From NCBI GenBank assembly GCA_021821885.1, contig JAKARO010000004.1, positions 1-64,000 of the forward strand: a DNA stretch of 64,000 nt, in the 5' to 3' direction. The number at the start of each line of letters is the position of its first letter. The first letter of the stretch is position 1. Positions 1 to 9,989 of this stretch are shown here, piece after piece. The notes beneath the pieces are model-generated. The model made no database searches, had not been told where the DNA came from, and saw only the letters and a program-made list of their open reading frames with translations. The translations under genes were made by a program, and so were the position numbers. Source of the DNA: Pseudomonadota bacterium (GTDB lineage Bacteria; Pseudomonadota; Gammaproteobacteria; Acidithiobacillales; Acidithiobacillaceae).

Positions 1-39
1 CAGTTCCGTGGGCTCCTCGAGACCGGGTTTATGTTCTGA
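1..39 (+). CDS. 3' end of an upstream gene, possibly an outer-membrane porin
   Basis: Frame 1 is open from the window edge to a TGA at 37-39, giving 12 residues that end in Gly-Phe-Met-Phe. A C-terminal phenylalanine is typical of outer-membrane beta-barrel proteins, and in many proteobacteria a TorF-type putative porin gene lies directly before glnK-amtB. Both points are only suggestive because so little of the gene is visible. The stop lies 21 bases before the glnK start, so the genes may share a transcript. Confidence 0.35.
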   Translation, partial: QFRGLLETGFMF

Positions 40-399
<360 letters not shown>

Positions 400-453
400 T
401 GTTCTTCTGTCTGATGCAATTATTGGTTTTGTGGGTTTGTAAGGAGAATCCTC

Positions 454-1758
454 ATGTCCGTATCATGGCTTAATACTGGCGACAATGCGTGGCAGCTTAC
501 AGCTGCCACGGTTGTCGGTCTGCAAAGTGTCCCTGGCCTTGTGGTGCTCTATGCAGGTATTGTAAAGAAAAAATGGGCTGTAAACTCTGCTTTTATGGCT
601 TTTTATGCTTTTGCTGCTGTTCTGATAGCGTGGTTGCTTTGGGGTTATAATATGGGGTTTGGAAAGGAATGGTTTCCTTTTGTCGGTATGCCCCATCCAA
701 TAGCCAGTATGGCCGATGAACTGACCCAGGCGCTTATTCCTGCTTCCAATACGACGGCTGCCTTTCCCATGGCGACCATGGTTTATTTCCAGTTTGTCTT
801 TGCTGCAATCACCCTGATTATCATGGCCGGGGCATTTCTTGGTCGCATGAGCTTCAAGGCCTGGATGCTTTTTGTGCCTTTATGGCTGACTTTTTCCTAT
901 ACGGTTGGTGCATTCAGTCTCTGGGGTGGGGGTTTCCTTTCAACGCTGGGAGTGATTGACTATTCCGGTGGATATGTAATTCACCTTTCTGCTGGAATTG
1001 CGGGATTTGTGGGGGCTGCGGTGATCGGGCCACGTCTGGCACGGGACCGGGAAAATTTTCAGCCCAACAATGTTCTTCTCATGCTGGTTGGAGCCGGAAT
1101 CCTCTGGTTGGGATGGAATGGATTTAATGGCGGCGACCCTTATGCTGCAAGCCGGGATGCCGGTGTGGCTGTTCTGAATACCAATGTTGCTACCGCAATG
1201 AGTGTACTTACCTGGACCATGATGGATATCCTGTATTTCAGGAAGCCTTCAGTGATCGGTGCGGTACAGGGAATGATTACCGGGCTCGTCGCCATTACCC
1301 CGGCGGCTGGCGTTGTTGATGGCTATGGTGCCCTGGCTATTGGCCTTGCTTCTGGCATTATTCCATGGATTAGCATGAATATTGTGGGCAAGACAGGGCT
1401 TTTCCGGAAGGTCGACGACACTCTCGGGGTATTCCACACCCATGCGGTCGCAGGTCTGCTAGGTGGCGTCCTGACTGGCGTCCTCGCAACCAAGGCTGGC
1501 TGTACAGCCTATGGCCTGAGCAATCCTGGTGGTGCGATTGATGGCAATTGGCACCAGGTCTGGCTCCAGCTGGTTGGCGCAGCCTTTATTATCGCCCTGA
1601 ATCTTGTTGTTACATATGTTCTGCTCAAGCTGATCAGTTTTGTGGTGCCTCTGCGCATGAGTGAGGAAGAACTTCTGGTGGGCGATGATGCCGTTCATGG
1701 AGAAGAAGCCTATGCCTTTTATGGCGAAGGGGAACGCAATCCAGTTCTAGGAGACTGA
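454..1758 (+). CDS. amtB: Ammonium transporter AmtB
   Basis: A 434-residue Amt/MEP/Rh family channel in the inner membrane that conducts ammonium/ammonia. The N terminus (NTGDNAWQL) matches the start of mature Amt proteins. The first pore histidine is H177 in [10 protein letters not shown] and the second H330 in [11 protein letters not shown], the twin-His pair of the family. Around eleven hydrophobic helices are visible. An AAGGAGA site precedes the ATG. The gene lies behind glnK, the usual pair in which uridylylation of GlnK controls channel blocking. A strong terminator follows at 1804-1831. There is no obvious N-terminal signal extension. Confidence 0.96.
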   Translation: MSVSWLNTGDNAWQLTAATVVGLQSVPGLVVLYAGIVKKKWAVNSAFMAFYAFAAVLIAWLLWGYNMGFGKEWFPFVGMPHPIASMADELTQALIPASNTTAAFPMATMVYFQFVFAAITLIIMAGAFLGRMSFKAWMLFVPLWLTFSYTVGAFSLWGGGFLSTLGVIDYSGGYVIHLSAGIAGFVGAAVIGPRLARDRENFQPNNVLLMLVGAGILWLGWNGFNGGDPYAASRDAGVAVLNTNVATAMSVLTWTMMDILYFRKPSVIGAVQGMITGLVAITPAAGVVDGYGALAIGLASGIIPWISMNIVGKTGLFRKVDDTLGVFHTHAVAGLLGGVLTGVLATKAGCTAYGLSNPGGAIDGNWHQVWLQLVGAAFIIALNLVVTYVLLKLISFVVPLRMSEEELLVGDDAVHGEEAYAFYGEGERNPVLGD

Positions 1759-1803
1759 CAGCCGATCCCTGGAATGAACGGGGATAGATTGTTGTGGATG
1801 ATT

Positions 1804-1831
1804 GCGGCAGCCCCGGCTGCCGCTTTTTTTT
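1804..1831 (+). terminator. Rho-independent terminator of glnK-amtB
   Basis: An 8-9 bp GC-rich stem (GCGGCAGC pairing with GCTGCCGC) with a tiny loop is followed directly by eight thymines. It lies 46 bases behind the amtB stop, so it most likely ends the glnK-amtB transcript. Confidence 0.9.
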
Positions 1832-1885
1832 GGGGGCACCCACAGACAGGTTAAGGCTGGTTTCTGTGATTCAGGCATGAAAGAC

Positions 1886-2073
1886 TATAATATTTGGTGA
1901 TTTTCGTCATCACGCGCGCATAAATTCCAGCCAATTAGGGAGCTTGTGGTTCTCTTCGTCCGTCCCCAAGGCTGCCAGCATTCCTGTTGGGGACTTTATC
2001 CTGATGCAGGACGCTGGGAGAAAACCGTAACGTCTAGACAGGTAACCGTTTGGCGACATACAGGAAAAACCCG
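1886..2073 (+). promoter_or_regulatory. Possible promoter and structured leader of the PII paralogue
   Basis: A perfect TATAAT box lies at 1886-1891, but no good -35 box is seen 16-18 bases upstream. If it is a start site, the mRNA would have a leader of about 175 bases. The leader contains a perfect 8-bp stem, GTCCCCAA at 1962-1969 pairing with TTGGGGAC at 1987-1994, enclosing 17 bases. I could not match it to a known riboswitch. No open reading frame of note lies between the amtB terminator and the PII paralogue. Confidence 0.35.
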
Positions 2074-2409
2074 ATGACCGAATGGGTCAAGATAACAGCC
2101 ATTGTGCGTCCCCACAGGGTGGACACGGTCTGTGACGCCCTCCTGGATGCGGGGCTGGCAGGCGTAACTCTGACCGATGTCGATGGGATAGGACAACAGC
2201 TGGGATATTCCACCCTGCGTAGCGGGGTGTGGTACCAGTCCAGAAGCCATCCTAAAGTACAGCTTGAGACAGTTGTCGAAGCAGACAGGCTTGCCGAGAT
2301 CGTTAGGATTCTGCTCGAGACGGCACGTACCGGTGAAATGGGGGATGGCAAGATCTGGATTTCTGCACCGATGGCTCTCTGGAATATCCGGACCGGAAAC
2401 AAGGAATAG
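2074..2409 (+). CDS. PII-family protein with a divergent T-loop
   Basis: A 111-residue PII paralogue. The core is clearly PII: VKITAIVRPHRVDTVCDAL at the start, and ARTGEMGDGKIWIS matches the nucleotide-binding B-loop. The T-loop differs strongly from the GlnK copy at 61-399 (GQQLGYSTLRSGVWYQSRSHPK), though a tyrosine remains at the position equivalent to Tyr51. The ATG at 2074 has AGGAAA about eight bases upstream and is preferred over an in-frame TTG at 2050. It is not next to amtB but converges on an amino-acid permease gene, so it may regulate another transporter or enzyme. That partner is inference. Confidence 0.85.
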   Translation: MTEWVKITAIVRPHRVDTVCDALLDAGLAGVTLTDVDGIGQQLGYSTLRSGVWYQSRSHPKVQLETVVEADRLAEIVRILLETARTGEMGDGKIWISAPMALWNIRTGNKE

Positions 2410-2411
2410 GG

Positions 2412-2474
2412 GGCGGTCTCAATGACCAGGTGCAACATCTTAGCAGAGTGTTGCACCTGGTCATTGAGACCGCC
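2412..2474. repeat. 26-bp perfect inverted repeat between convergent genes
   Basis: The arms 2412-2437 and 2449-2474 are exact reverse complements over 26 bases, with an 11-base loop at 2438-2448. The element starts three bases after the PII paralogue stop and ends four bases before the stop of the permease gene on the other strand, filling the gap. It probably acts as a two-way terminator, although neither side has a T-tract. The stem is much longer than a usual terminator. Confidence 0.85.
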
Positions 2475-2478
2475 GGGT

Positions 2479-3852
2479 CTAATACTGTTCCTTCACAAAA
2501 GATCCCAGATGCCCTGGATGGGTGCGGTACCGGTAGATTCCCCATGCGAGCGACAGCAGGATGGCCAGAAAGAAACCTGCGATGGAATATCCTAGGGCTC
2601 CAGGCGGGAATGGGGAAACCGTTCCCCAGAGTACGGATCCGAGAAGGGGAATGCTTGACAGCGCAATGACGAGAGCGGCCCATCGCTGCCGCATCTGATG
2701 CCGGAAGAGGAGGCGCACGGCTGCCAGATTGGCCAGTACATAGAGCAGTACAAAGCCTAGGGCGGTGAAAGTTCCCAGAATGTTTACCATGTACAGGATG
2801 GTAAAATGTGAGGCCTGGACCAAAAAAAGGCCAGCCAGTACCAGACCGGCAAGAAAGGCAAGCGCAGATGTGGGTGTTCGGTGATGTGGGTGCCGTTTCT
2901 GCAAGAAGGCTGGCAGGACGTGATGCCTGGACATGCTCCAGAGAATGCGCGACATGCTGTTCAGGGTGGCAACGCTGGCAGAAAAAGCGGCAGCTGCCAT
3001 GGCGAGATCGGTGACGGTTGCCAGCCAGGGCTTGCCCATGCCCATTGCAATGGTGTCCAGCGGGGTACTGTTCTGTCCCAGAGATTTCCCCATCGCGTCA
3101 AAAGCCAAGTTCTCCACGTAGGCCATGAAGACAAAAAAAATGGCGACCAGAATGACCGTCCAGTACATGATGGCGGGGATTTTTCCGGGAGCTTCAGCCT
3201 CGGCAGAAAGATTGCCTGCAGTTTCGAATCCGCCATACGCCAGCAGGGCCAGCACAAGTGCGGAGAAAAAAGGCTTTTCCTGGGGCAGCCCGGCCGGAAA
3301 CTGCCGTTGGTCTAGCCAGCCGAAATGGCCAAAGATAAAAAACCCGATGAGAAGGATGCAGCCAACGGAAAACCACTCTACCACTAATCCCCAGCGGGCA
3401 GAAATTTCCACCCCCCTGCGTGCGAGAACGAAGGCGGTCAGGATGGTCAGGAGAGAAAGGGGATACAGCAGTGCCTGCCCATCGCCAGGGCCGGGAAGCG
3501 CCCCAATCGCCGAACTGCCAAAAAGGCCGCAGATCAGCGGGGCTGCTAGAAGGGCTCCACCATAGCCGAGAATCATGGTAAACCCGGCTACGACGCCGGC
3601 TATGGGGTGCAGCGCACTGGCCAGATAGAAAAAAAGGGAGCCGGGCGATGGAAAATGCCGCGCCAGAATGCCCATCTGCAATGAGACGAGAAACATTATT
3701 CCGCCTACCACCGCATAGACCAGCCAGGTCCAGTGTCCGCCATGGTGGGCCACGAGCGCTATGGTGAATGCTGGCATCGCAGACGGTGTGATATTCGCTA
3801 CGGCGTGTCCCCAGACTTCCCTGGATGAGACTCGGCGGTCTGCTACAGGCAT
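2479..3852 (-). CDS. APC-superfamily amino acid permease
   Basis: A 457-residue polytopic inner-membrane protein with about twelve hydrophobic helices, fitting the amino acid-polyamine-organocation (APC) superfamily. The N terminus lies in the cytoplasm (SSREVWGHAVANITPSAMPAF), and helix 6 carries ALLAYGGFETAGNLSAEA, a pattern like the F-x-x-x-E substrate region of the family. The substrate cannot be told from sequence. The ATG lies ten bases after the pmbA stop on the same strand with no clear Shine-Dalgarno site, so translation may be coupled to pmbA. It converges on the PII paralogue, with the long inverted repeat between them. Confidence 0.85.
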   Translation of the reverse strand: MPVADRRVSSREVWGHAVANITPSAMPAFTIALVAHHGGHWTWLVYAVVGGIMFLVSLQMGILARHFPSPGSLFFYLASALHPIAGVVAGFTMILGYGGALLAAPLICGLFGSSAIGALPGPGDGQALLYPLSLLTILTAFVLARRGVEISARWGLVVEWFSVGCILLIGFFIFGHFGWLDQRQFPAGLPQEKPFFSALVLALLAYGGFETAGNLSAEAEAPGKIPAIMYWTVILVAIFFVFMAYVENLAFDAMGKSLGQNSTPLDTIAMGMGKPWLATVTDLAMAAAAFSASVATLNSMSRILWSMSRHHVLPAFLQKRHPHHRTPTSALAFLAGLVLAGLFLVQASHFTILYMVNILGTFTALGFVLLYVLANLAAVRLLFRHQMRQRWAALVIALSSIPLLGSVLWGTVSPFPPGALGYSIAGFFLAILLSLAWGIYRYRTHPGHLGSFVKEQY

Positions 3853-3862
3853 GGGCGGTTTG

Positions 3863-5206
3863 TCAGTTGCCGGCGATGGTCATCCCTTCGATGAGGATGG
3901 AAGGACTGCCGCTATTGCCATGCACAAGTAGGTCGCTTCCAACCTCGGCAATGCCAAGAAACACGTCCTGGAGGTGGCCGGCAATGGTGATTTCTTCTAC
4001 GGGATACTGGATTTGGCCATTTTCGACCCAGAACCCCGCCGCTCCCCTGGAGTAGTCGCCAGTGACCATGTTGACTCCAAAACCGATCAGTTCGGTCACA
4101 AGAAGTCCCCGGCCCATATTTCGTAGCATCGCATCCAGATCCAGAGTGCCTGGGGCAAGGGTAAGATTGTGAGCTCCTCCGGCATTTCCCGTGCTGCGCA
4201 TGCCCAGTTTGCGCGCGCTGTAGCTGTCCAGAATATAGCCCTGTAGGACGCCGCCCGCCACGATGTCCCGGTTTCTGGTGGCTACCCCGTCGCCATCAAA
4301 ACTGCAACTTCCCAGCCCGCGCAGGCGCAGGGGTTCTTCGTAGATTCGTACGGTCTGGGGGAACAGCTGTTTCCCGAGGCTGTCCAGCAGAAAAGAGGTT
4401 TTCCGGTAGAGGCTCCCGCCGCTGATGGCCTGTGCCAGGTGCCCGAGGAGACTCGAGGCGGCCTGGTTTTCAAAAAGTACCGGCGCCACGCAGGTGCTGA
4501 TTTTCCTGCTCCCAAGGCGGCGTACCGTGCGTTCTGCACTGGTGATTCCGATCTGCTCCGGGCTTGACAGATCGGATGCGGAACGGGCGACATCAAACCA
4601 GTAATCCCGCTGCATGCCATCCTGGTTTCCGGCCAGGACAGAACAGGAAATGCTGTGACGGGAGCCACGGCTTGTCCCGAGGAAGCCAAGGGTATTGCCA
4701 TATACGGAGATGCCTTCGCCTGTGCCGACGCTGGCGCCCTCCGAATTGCAGATCCTGGGATCATGTCCCCGTGCTGCGGCCTCACAGCGTCGGGCCAGTT
4801 CTGCAGCCCTATCTGCGTCTATTTCCCAAGGATGGTACAGATCCAGATCTGGAAAGTCCCGGGCCAGTAGTTCCGGATCGGTCAGTCCGGCGTACGGATC
4901 CGCCGTGGTATGGCGTGCAATAGTAATGGCAGCCCTGACGGTATCTGCCAGGGCCTGCTCGGAGAAATCGGAGGTGGCCGCACTTCCTTTGGACTGGCCT
5001 ACAAAGACTGTGATACCAAGCCCCTTGTCCCGGTGATGCTCAACCGATTCCACTTCTCCCAGACGCACGGTCATGGCTAGCCCATGTCCATTGCTGGCAG
5101 AGGCTTCCGCTGAGGTGGCCCCCTGTCTCCTGGCGATTTCGAGACTACGCTGGACGAGGTCGGCAAGGAACTCGCCAGTGCTGCTTTCAGGTGCGGATGC
5201 GCTCAT
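3863..5206 (-). CDS. pmbA: Metalloprotease-like protein PmbA (TldE)
   Basis: A 447-residue PmbA/TldD-family protein. In Escherichia coli PmbA (TldE) pairs with the zinc protease subunit TldD in microcin maturation and CcdA antitoxin degradation; TldE itself lacks the active-site metal ligands. The GFGVNMVTGDYSRGAAGFWVE motif near the C terminus and EGASVGTGEGISVYGN in the middle are typical. Length agrees with the family (about 450). The tldD partner is not in this window. The gene is divergent from leuC and probably heads a transcript with the permease behind it. Confidence 0.92.
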   Translation of the reverse strand: MSASAPESSTGEFLADLVQRSLEIARRQGATSAEASASNGHGLAMTVRLGEVESVEHHRDKGLGITVFVGQSKGSAATSDFSEQALADTVRAAITIARHTTADPYAGLTDPELLARDFPDLDLYHPWEIDADRAAELARRCEAAARGHDPRICNSEGASVGTGEGISVYGNTLGFLGTSRGSRHSISCSVLAGNQDGMQRDYWFDVARSASDLSSPEQIGITSAERTVRRLGSRKISTCVAPVLFENQAASSLLGHLAQAISGGSLYRKTSFLLDSLGKQLFPQTVRIYEEPLRLRGLGSCSFDGDGVATRNRDIVAGGVLQGYILDSYSARKLGMRSTGNAGGAHNLTLAPGTLDLDAMLRNMGRGLLVTELIGFGVNMVTGDYSRGAAGFWVENGQIQYPVEEITIAGHLQDVFLGIAEVGSDLLVHGNSGSPSILIEGMTIAGN

Positions 5207-5292
5207 GGAAAACTCTCATCTGGGATGTTCTCCGGACATCTTAAACGTTCGCGATGGGCCATGGAAAGCAGAGATGGTTCAAGCCTGTCGCA

Positions 5293-5320
5293 TTGATGCC
5301 TTCTTGCCGGGCGGTATACA
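5293..5320 (+). promoter_or_regulatory. Predicted sigma-70 promoter for leuCD
   Basis: TTGATG at 5293-5298 and TATACA at 5315-5320 are separated by 16 bases. A start near 5327 would leave a leader of about 38 bases before the leuC ATG. The prediction is by eye only. Confidence 0.4.
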
Positions 5321-5364
5321 CTGCCGCTACTGGATTGATCTCATGGACGCCGAGGTTGGCAGCA

Positions 5365-6771
5365 ATGGCCGGACAGACGCTTTATGACAAATTGTGGGCG
5401 CAGCACAAAGTTCTTGAGGAACCGGACGGCCGTACCCTGCTGTACATCGACCGGCACCTGTTGCACGAGGTAACCAGTCCGCAGGCATTTTCGGGCCTCC
5501 GTAATGCTGGCAGAAAGGTCTGGCGGACAGATGCGAATATTGCGACAGCCGATCACAATGTCCCAACCACAGACCGCAGAGCAGGCATTGCTGATCCCAC
5601 GTCACGCCTCCAGGTGGAGACTCTGGACCAGAACTGTGCAGATTTTGGGATAGAAGAATTTGGCATGATGGACAAGCGGCAGGGGATTGTGCACGTCATT
5701 GCGCCGGAGCAGGGGCTAACACTGCCTGGCATGACTGTTGTCTGCGGAGATTCCCATACTGCGACGCATGGAGCTTTGGGTGCTCTGGCTTTTGGTATTG
5801 GAACCACTGAAGTGGAGCATGTTCTGGCGACCCAGTGCCTCTGGGCGCGCAAGTCAAAAAGCATGCGCATCTGGGTTGATGGCGAATTGCCGCCGGGGGT
5901 CGGGGCCAAAGATCTGGTGCTGGCCATTATTGGCAGGATTGGTACGGCGGGGGGGACTGGGTACGCTATCGAATTTGCGGGGCCGGCGGTCCGGAATCTC
6001 AGTGTTGAAGGGCGGATGACGCTCTGCAACATGGCTATTGAGGCAGGCGCGCGCTCTGGCATGGTAGCTGTGGATGACCGCACGGTTGAGTATCTTCGGG
6101 ATCGCCCCTTTGCACCTTCATCCGCCTTGTGGGAACGGGCCGTAAGCGTCTGGAAAGAACTGCATAGTGATGATGATGCCGTGTTTGACAGGGAGGTCCA
6201 TCTCTCAGGAGACGAAATAGCCCCCCAGGTTACTTGGGGAACCAGTCCGGAAATGGTGACCGCCATAGAGGGGAGCGTGCCTGACCCGGGGAATGCGCCG
6301 GATGCGGTGCGCAGGCAGGCCTGGGAAAATGCGCTGGTCTATATGGACCTGGCGCCAGGGGTCCCCATCACGGAAATCGCGGTTGACAGGGTCTTTATTG
6401 GTTCCTGTACCAATGCCCGAATAGAGGACCTCCGGGAGGCCGCACGGATTGTCCGCGGAAGGCGCAAGGCGGATTCTGTCCGTTCCGTATTGGTAGTGCC
6501 AGGGTCCGGACTCGTGAAAGCCCAGGCAGAAGAGGAAGGGCTGGATGAAATTTTCCGCCTAGCAGGCTTCGAGTGGCGTGAACCAGGCTGTTCAATGTGT
6601 CTTGCCATGAATGCAGACAGGCTGGAGTCGGGCGAGCGATGTGCTGCGACATCCAACCGAAATTTTGAAGGACGTCAGGGGGCGGGTGGGCGCACGCACC
6701 TGGTCAGTCCGGCAATGGCGGCAGCAGCGGCCATTGCCGGACATTTTGTAGATGTCCGCACCTGGAAGTAG
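5365..6771 (+). CDS. leuC: 3-isopropylmalate dehydratase large subunit LeuC
   Basis: A 468-residue aconitase-family subunit that, with LeuD, isomerises 2- to 3-isopropylmalate in leucine synthesis in the cytoplasm. Iron-sulfur ligands are visible as C348 in GSCTN and C409/C412 in [25 protein letters not shown] and DHNVPTTD are family signatures. The ATG at 5365 is chosen because the protein begins [11 protein letters not shown] as in homologues; the frame stays open upstream to 5254 but that part is not protein-like. leuD follows after 114 bases. No leuA or leuB is seen here. Confidence 0.96.
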   Translation: MAGQTLYDKLWAQHKVLEEPDGRTLLYIDRHLLHEVTSPQAFSGLRNAGRKVWRTDANIATADHNVPTTDRRAGIADPTSRLQVETLDQNCADFGIEEFGMMDKRQGIVHVIAPEQGLTLPGMTVVCGDSHTATHGALGALAFGIGTTEVEHVLATQCLWARKSKSMRIWVDGELPPGVGAKDLVLAIIGRIGTAGGTGYAIEFAGPAVRNLSVEGRMTLCNMAIEAGARSGMVAVDDRTVEYLRDRPFAPSSALWERAVSVWKELHSDDDAVFDREVHLSGDEIAPQVTWGTSPEMVTAIEGSVPDPGNAPDAVRRQAWENALVYMDLAPGVPITEIAVDRVFIGSCTNARIEDLREAARIVRGRRKADSVRSVLVVPGSGLVKAQAEEEGLDEIFRLAGFEWREPGCSMCLAMNADRLESGERCAATSNRNFEGRQGAGGRTHLVSPAMAAAAAIAGHFVDVRTWK

Positions 6772-6885
6772 GCGTTTACCGCTCTACAGCGGTGCACATC
6801 TTCTGCCCAAAAGTGGGGCGGCAGACGGAATGGTTCTCCCCAAACTGGCAGCAGAACTTGTTCCGTGAGTCATGGAGAAGAATGA

Positions 6886-7518
6886 ATGGAAGCATTCACG
6901 GCTATTGAATCGGTACTGGTCCCGCTGGATCGGGCAAACGTGGATACAGATGCGATCATCCCGAAGCAGTTTCTGAAAACCATCAGCCGCCAGGGGCTCG
7001 GACAGTATCTCTTTTACGACTGGCGCTATCTGGAACAAGGGGGCCAGTTGCTCCCCAATCCCGATTTTGTACTGAACCAGGAACCATACCGGAATGGCAG
7101 AATTCTTCTGGGGCGGGAGAACTTTGGTTGTGGTTCAAGCCGTGAGCATGCACCTTGGGCTCTGGCAGATTATGGAATCCGTGCCATTGTCGCCCCGAGC
7201 TTTGCCGACATTTTTGCCAACAACTGTGTCCAGAATGGAATTCTGCTGGTTTCTTTGGCCGAAGCCGAGATTGGCGGACTCTTTGAAAAGACGGCTGCGG
7301 TGAAGGGGTTTTCTGTCCGGATAGATCTTGCGGAGCAGGTCCTGCGCACCGCCGATGGCCAGTTGTATCGCTTTGGCGTTGATCCATCAGTAAAATTCAA
7401 GCTGCTCCATGGCTTGGATGATATCCAGGTGACCCTGCAGCACCAGGAAGACATCAAGGCTTATGAGGCCGGGCGCAGGTTCCTGATGCCCTGGCTCTTC
7501 CATTGGCACGAGACATGA
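6886..7518 (+). CDS. leuD: 3-isopropylmalate dehydratase small subunit LeuD
   Basis: A 210-residue swivel-domain subunit partnering LeuC. It has the typical start ([27 protein letters not shown]) and the [18 protein letters not shown] signature near residue 80. Length is normal for proteobacterial LeuD. GGAGAAG lies upstream of the ATG; an ATG four bases earlier is out of frame. The stop overlaps the start of the next small gene in an ATGA, so both are probably translated together. Confidence 0.96.
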   Translation: MEAFTAIESVLVPLDRANVDTDAIIPKQFLKTISRQGLGQYLFYDWRYLEQGGQLLPNPDFVLNQEPYRNGRILLGRENFGCGSSREHAPWALADYGIRAIVAPSFADIFANNCVQNGILLVSLAEAEIGGLFEKTAAVKGFSVRIDLAEQVLRTADGQLYRFGVDPSVKFKLLHGLDDIQVTLQHQEDIKAYEAGRRFLMPWLFHWHET

Positions 7519-7832
7519 GTTCCATTTTTCCGGAGGCAGATGGGGGAGGGGGAATCCCGCCCCTTTCTCCCTATGCCAAAATTATCAGTGGTTTTACCCG
7601 GCGCGGAAAATCCTGCCGTCTCATTGACAATACTGGGGCGGCTGATCCTGAAGACCTGCAGAAGCTGCTGGAAGACCTGATCAGTCAGGACCATTTCCGG
7701 CATCTTGGCCTGAGTGCGGCGGGCGGGAATGCCATTCGGCTTGACGCTCCGCAAACTGCGCATGTTCAGCTTGGGGAACGGCTCTACAGGTTGGTGGTGA
7801 TGGACAGTGAGGCGCGGCTGGAAGCGTTCTGA
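7515..7832 (+). CDS. Small protein of unknown function after leuD
   Basis: A 105-residue protein that I do not recognise. The ATG overlaps the leuD stop (ATGA), which supports translation; an in-frame TTG at 7503 is the alternative start. The N terminus is rich in Gly and Pro (about residues 1-20), and the rest alternates charged helices with hydrophobic stretches ([19 protein letters not shown]). There is no signal peptide or membrane segment. It ends 23 bases before the pdxH stop on the other strand. Its link to leucine synthesis is only positional. Confidence 0.6.
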   Translation: MSSIFPEADGGGGIPPLSPYAKIISGFTRRGKSCRLIDNTGAADPEDLQKLLEDLISQDHFRHLGLSAAGGNAIRLDAPQTAHVQLGERLYRLVVMDSEARLEAF

Positions 7833-7855
7833 AAGACGGGAGTTCCATCCGTTTC

Positions 7856-8506
7856 TCAGGGCATCAGGCGCTGGATTCTCCATATTTCCCCAGGTGCTTT
7901 CTGGTAGAGAAACCGGTCATGGAGACGGTCTGGTCGGCCTTGCCAGAACTCAAAGTATTCCGGGCGTAACCGGTAGCCGCGCCAGGCAGGATTCCTGGGA
8001 ATCAGGCCCCCCGAATACTGTTTGGCGAGGTCAGCCACCCTTGCTTCCAGGCTTTCCCGGTCCGGGATTTCCCGGCTCTGGGTGGAGGCGGCCGCAGCAA
8101 GACGGCTGCCGTATGGCCGCTGCTGGAAGTACGATTCGGCATCGGTTTCCGGGAGAAGTTCTACCATTCCCTCGAGACGGAGTTGCCGGTCATTCTCAGG
8201 CCAGTAAAACACGGTGGCGGCATGAGGGTTGACGGACAGGTCCTGGCCTTTTCTGCTACGGCTGTCGGTGTACCAGCATATCCCCTGGCTGTCAAAATGC
8301 TTGAGGAGTACATACCGTACACTGGGGTGTCCAGAGGCATTGCTTGTCGCCAGCGCCATGGCAGTTGGATCAAAATTGCCAGCATTTTCTGCCTCCCTCA
8401 GCCAATGGGCCATCTGCCGCCATGGGTCTGGATCCAGGTCCCTGCGGCGCAGCTGGCCGTGCCGGTAATCACGCCGTGTAGAGCGGTGGTCAACTTCTCC
8501 TTCCAT
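7856..8506 (-). CDS. pdxH: Pyridoxamine/pyridoxine 5'-phosphate oxidase PdxH
   Basis: A 216-residue FMN-dependent oxidase that makes pyridoxal 5'-phosphate. Signatures include RYVLLKHFDSQGICWYTD, SRKGQDL, and the C-terminal RLHDRFLYQ followed by WRIQRLMP, which matches the conserved end of the family. Length matches E. coli PdxH (218). It lies just downstream of rpiA on the same strand with a gap of nine bases, so the two may be cotranscribed. Confidence 0.95.
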   Translation of the reverse strand: MEGEVDHRSTRRDYRHGQLRRRDLDPDPWRQMAHWLREAENAGNFDPTAMALATSNASGHPSVRYVLLKHFDSQGICWYTDSRSRKGQDLSVNPHAATVFYWPENDRQLRLEGMVELLPETDAESYFQQRPYGSRLAAAASTQSREIPDRESLEARVADLAKQYSGGLIPRNPAWRGYRLRPEYFEFWQGRPDRLHDRFLYQKAPGEIWRIQRLMP

Positions 8507-8515
8507 GTGGAAGGC

Positions 8516-9184
8516 CTAGGCTAGGGGCGCGCTACGGCTGATTAGCCCTTGCGGACTTCCAAGGAGGACGACATCCGCCTTCCGGTGGGCAAAGATGCCG
8601 TTGTCAATGACTCCCGGGACCGTATTGATGAGGGCTTCCATCTTGACGGGATCGCCAAGGTCTAACCCGGTGACGTCAAGAATGACGTTTCCGTTGTCTG
8701 TCTGAAAATTTTCCCGAAGGACCGGGCTTCCACCCAGCCTGACCAGCTGCCGTGCCACGAAGCTCCTGGCAAATGGGAGAACCTCTACCGGCAGCGGAAA
8801 AACCCCCAGTCTGGGTTTGTCCTTGCTGGAATCGGCGATACAGATAAACTGTCTGGCGGCACTGGCAACAATCTTCTCCCGTGTCAGGGCACCCCCTCCA
8901 CCCTTGATCAGCCGGAAATGGGGATCAATTTCATCTGCGCCATCGATGTAAACCGGAATGTCACCGGTAGAGTTCAGGTCCAGCACGGGCAGGCCAAGGG
9001 AGCGAAGACGCTCTGCAGTTCCGAGACTGGATGGCACATAGCCTTCTACCGCAATTTTTGCCTTCCCGAGGGCGTCGATAAAGAGATTGCTGGTTGATCC
9101 TGTTCCGACTCCCACAACCATGCCTGGGCGAATGTAGGCAATTGCTGCCTCGGCAGCCATCTGTTTCAGTGCGCTAGTATCCAT
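8516..9184 (-). CDS. rpiA: Ribose 5-phosphate isomerase A
   Basis: A 222-residue RpiA interconverting ribulose and ribose 5-phosphates. The conserved [10 protein letters not shown] phosphate loop, DGADEI and [14 protein letters not shown] active-site motifs are all present. The ATG at 9184 is preceded by AAGGAA and gives the usual length (E. coli 219). The frame is open further upstream to 9343, but that part lies inside the DJ-1 gene and is a shadow. The start overlaps the end of the upstream DJ-1/PfpI gene by 11 bases. Confidence 0.96.
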   Translation of the reverse strand: MDTSALKQMAAEAAIAYIRPGMVVGVGTGSTSNLFIDALGKAKIAVEGYVPSSLGTAERLRSLGLPVLDLNSTGDIPVYIDGADEIDPHFRLIKGGGGALTREKIVASAARQFICIADSSKDKPRLGVFPLPVEVLPFARSFVARQLVRLGGSPVLRENFQTDNGNVILDVTGLDLGDPVKMEALINTVPGVIDNGIFAHRKADVVLLGSPQGLISRSAPLA

Positions 9185-9926
9185 GTCTGGTTCCTTTTTG
9201 TTTCCGGTTTCTTCCCAGTTGCTGGAGAAAAGCTTCGGCCATCGCTGCGGATGACGCCGGATTCTGCCCGCAAACAAGGCCTCCGGATACCGTACAGCAG
9301 GGCTGCCACGGTGGTGCCGTACGCAGCTGAAATCCTGCTTCACGCAAACGTGTCTCCAGCGTGTAAGGCCATAGCCCCTGCAGGCTGGTTAGCGATTCTT
9401 CCTGCCCGGTAAAACAGGTTACCTGAAAGCCAAGGAAAGCGCGATCCCCGGTAAGGGGGTCTGGACTGAGGAGTGCAGCAGTGCCATGGCAAAGTGCTGC
9501 GACCGGAATGGAATGCTTCCTGCAATAGGAAAGCAGGCTTCCGATACGCGGATCCTCTGGGAAATCTTCCAGCGGACCATTACCGCCCGGGAGAAAAACC
9601 CCGCGCAGGGCTGGAAGCAGATGGGCCAGAACTTTCCCGAGGGAAAGAACCGGCTCTAGGTTAAGACCGGCGAGGTGCTCCCTGATTATCTGCAGTCTGT
9701 CCCGATTTCCATCAAGGTTCTCTGGAAGCAGGCTCTGGGGATCAATTCTGGGAATCCTGCCATCTGGGGTAGCCATGACCAGAGGCCATCCGGCCCTCTT
9801 CAGGTGAAGCACCGGAATGAGCAGTTCTTCCGCCCAGATACCAGTTTCCATGGTGCTGCCATCGGCCAGATGGAGCAGGGAGGTACTGCTGGCCAGCACC
9901 AGAATAAAAGGTTGAGAAGGCATCAT
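9174..9926 (-). CDS. DJ-1/PfpI (Hsp31-like) family protein
   Basis: About 250 residues of the class I glutamine amidotransferase-like DJ-1/PfpI superfamily. The nucleophile elbow is [13 protein letters not shown] with Cys146-His147, and an acidic residue in WAEELLIP (about 33/34) fits the Hsp31/HchA type. Members act as glyoxalase III-like or chaperone enzymes; which applies here is not shown. The start is uncertain: a double ATG at 9926/9923 follows GGAAAA, while ATG 9941 and 9962 are alternatives. Three 8-bp tandem repeats lie about 65 bases upstream. It overlaps rpiA by 11 bases. Confidence 0.8.
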   Translation of the reverse strand: MMPSQPFILVLASSTSLLHLADGSTMETGIWAEELLIPVLHLKRAGWPLVMATPDGRIPRIDPQSLLPENLDGNRDRLQIIREHLAGLNLEPVLSLGKVLAHLLPALRGVFLPGGNGPLEDFPEDPRIGSLLSYCRKHSIPVAALCHGTAALLSPDPLTGDRAFLGFQVTCFTGQEESLTSLQGLWPYTLETRLREAGFQLRTAPPWQPCCTVSGGLVCGQNPASSAAMAEAFLQQLGRNRKQKGTRHGY

Positions 9927-9989
9927 GGAAGATTTTTCCATTTTGTGATGGGATCCCACCATTCTCCCTGGAGATCAAAAGATTTGCCA

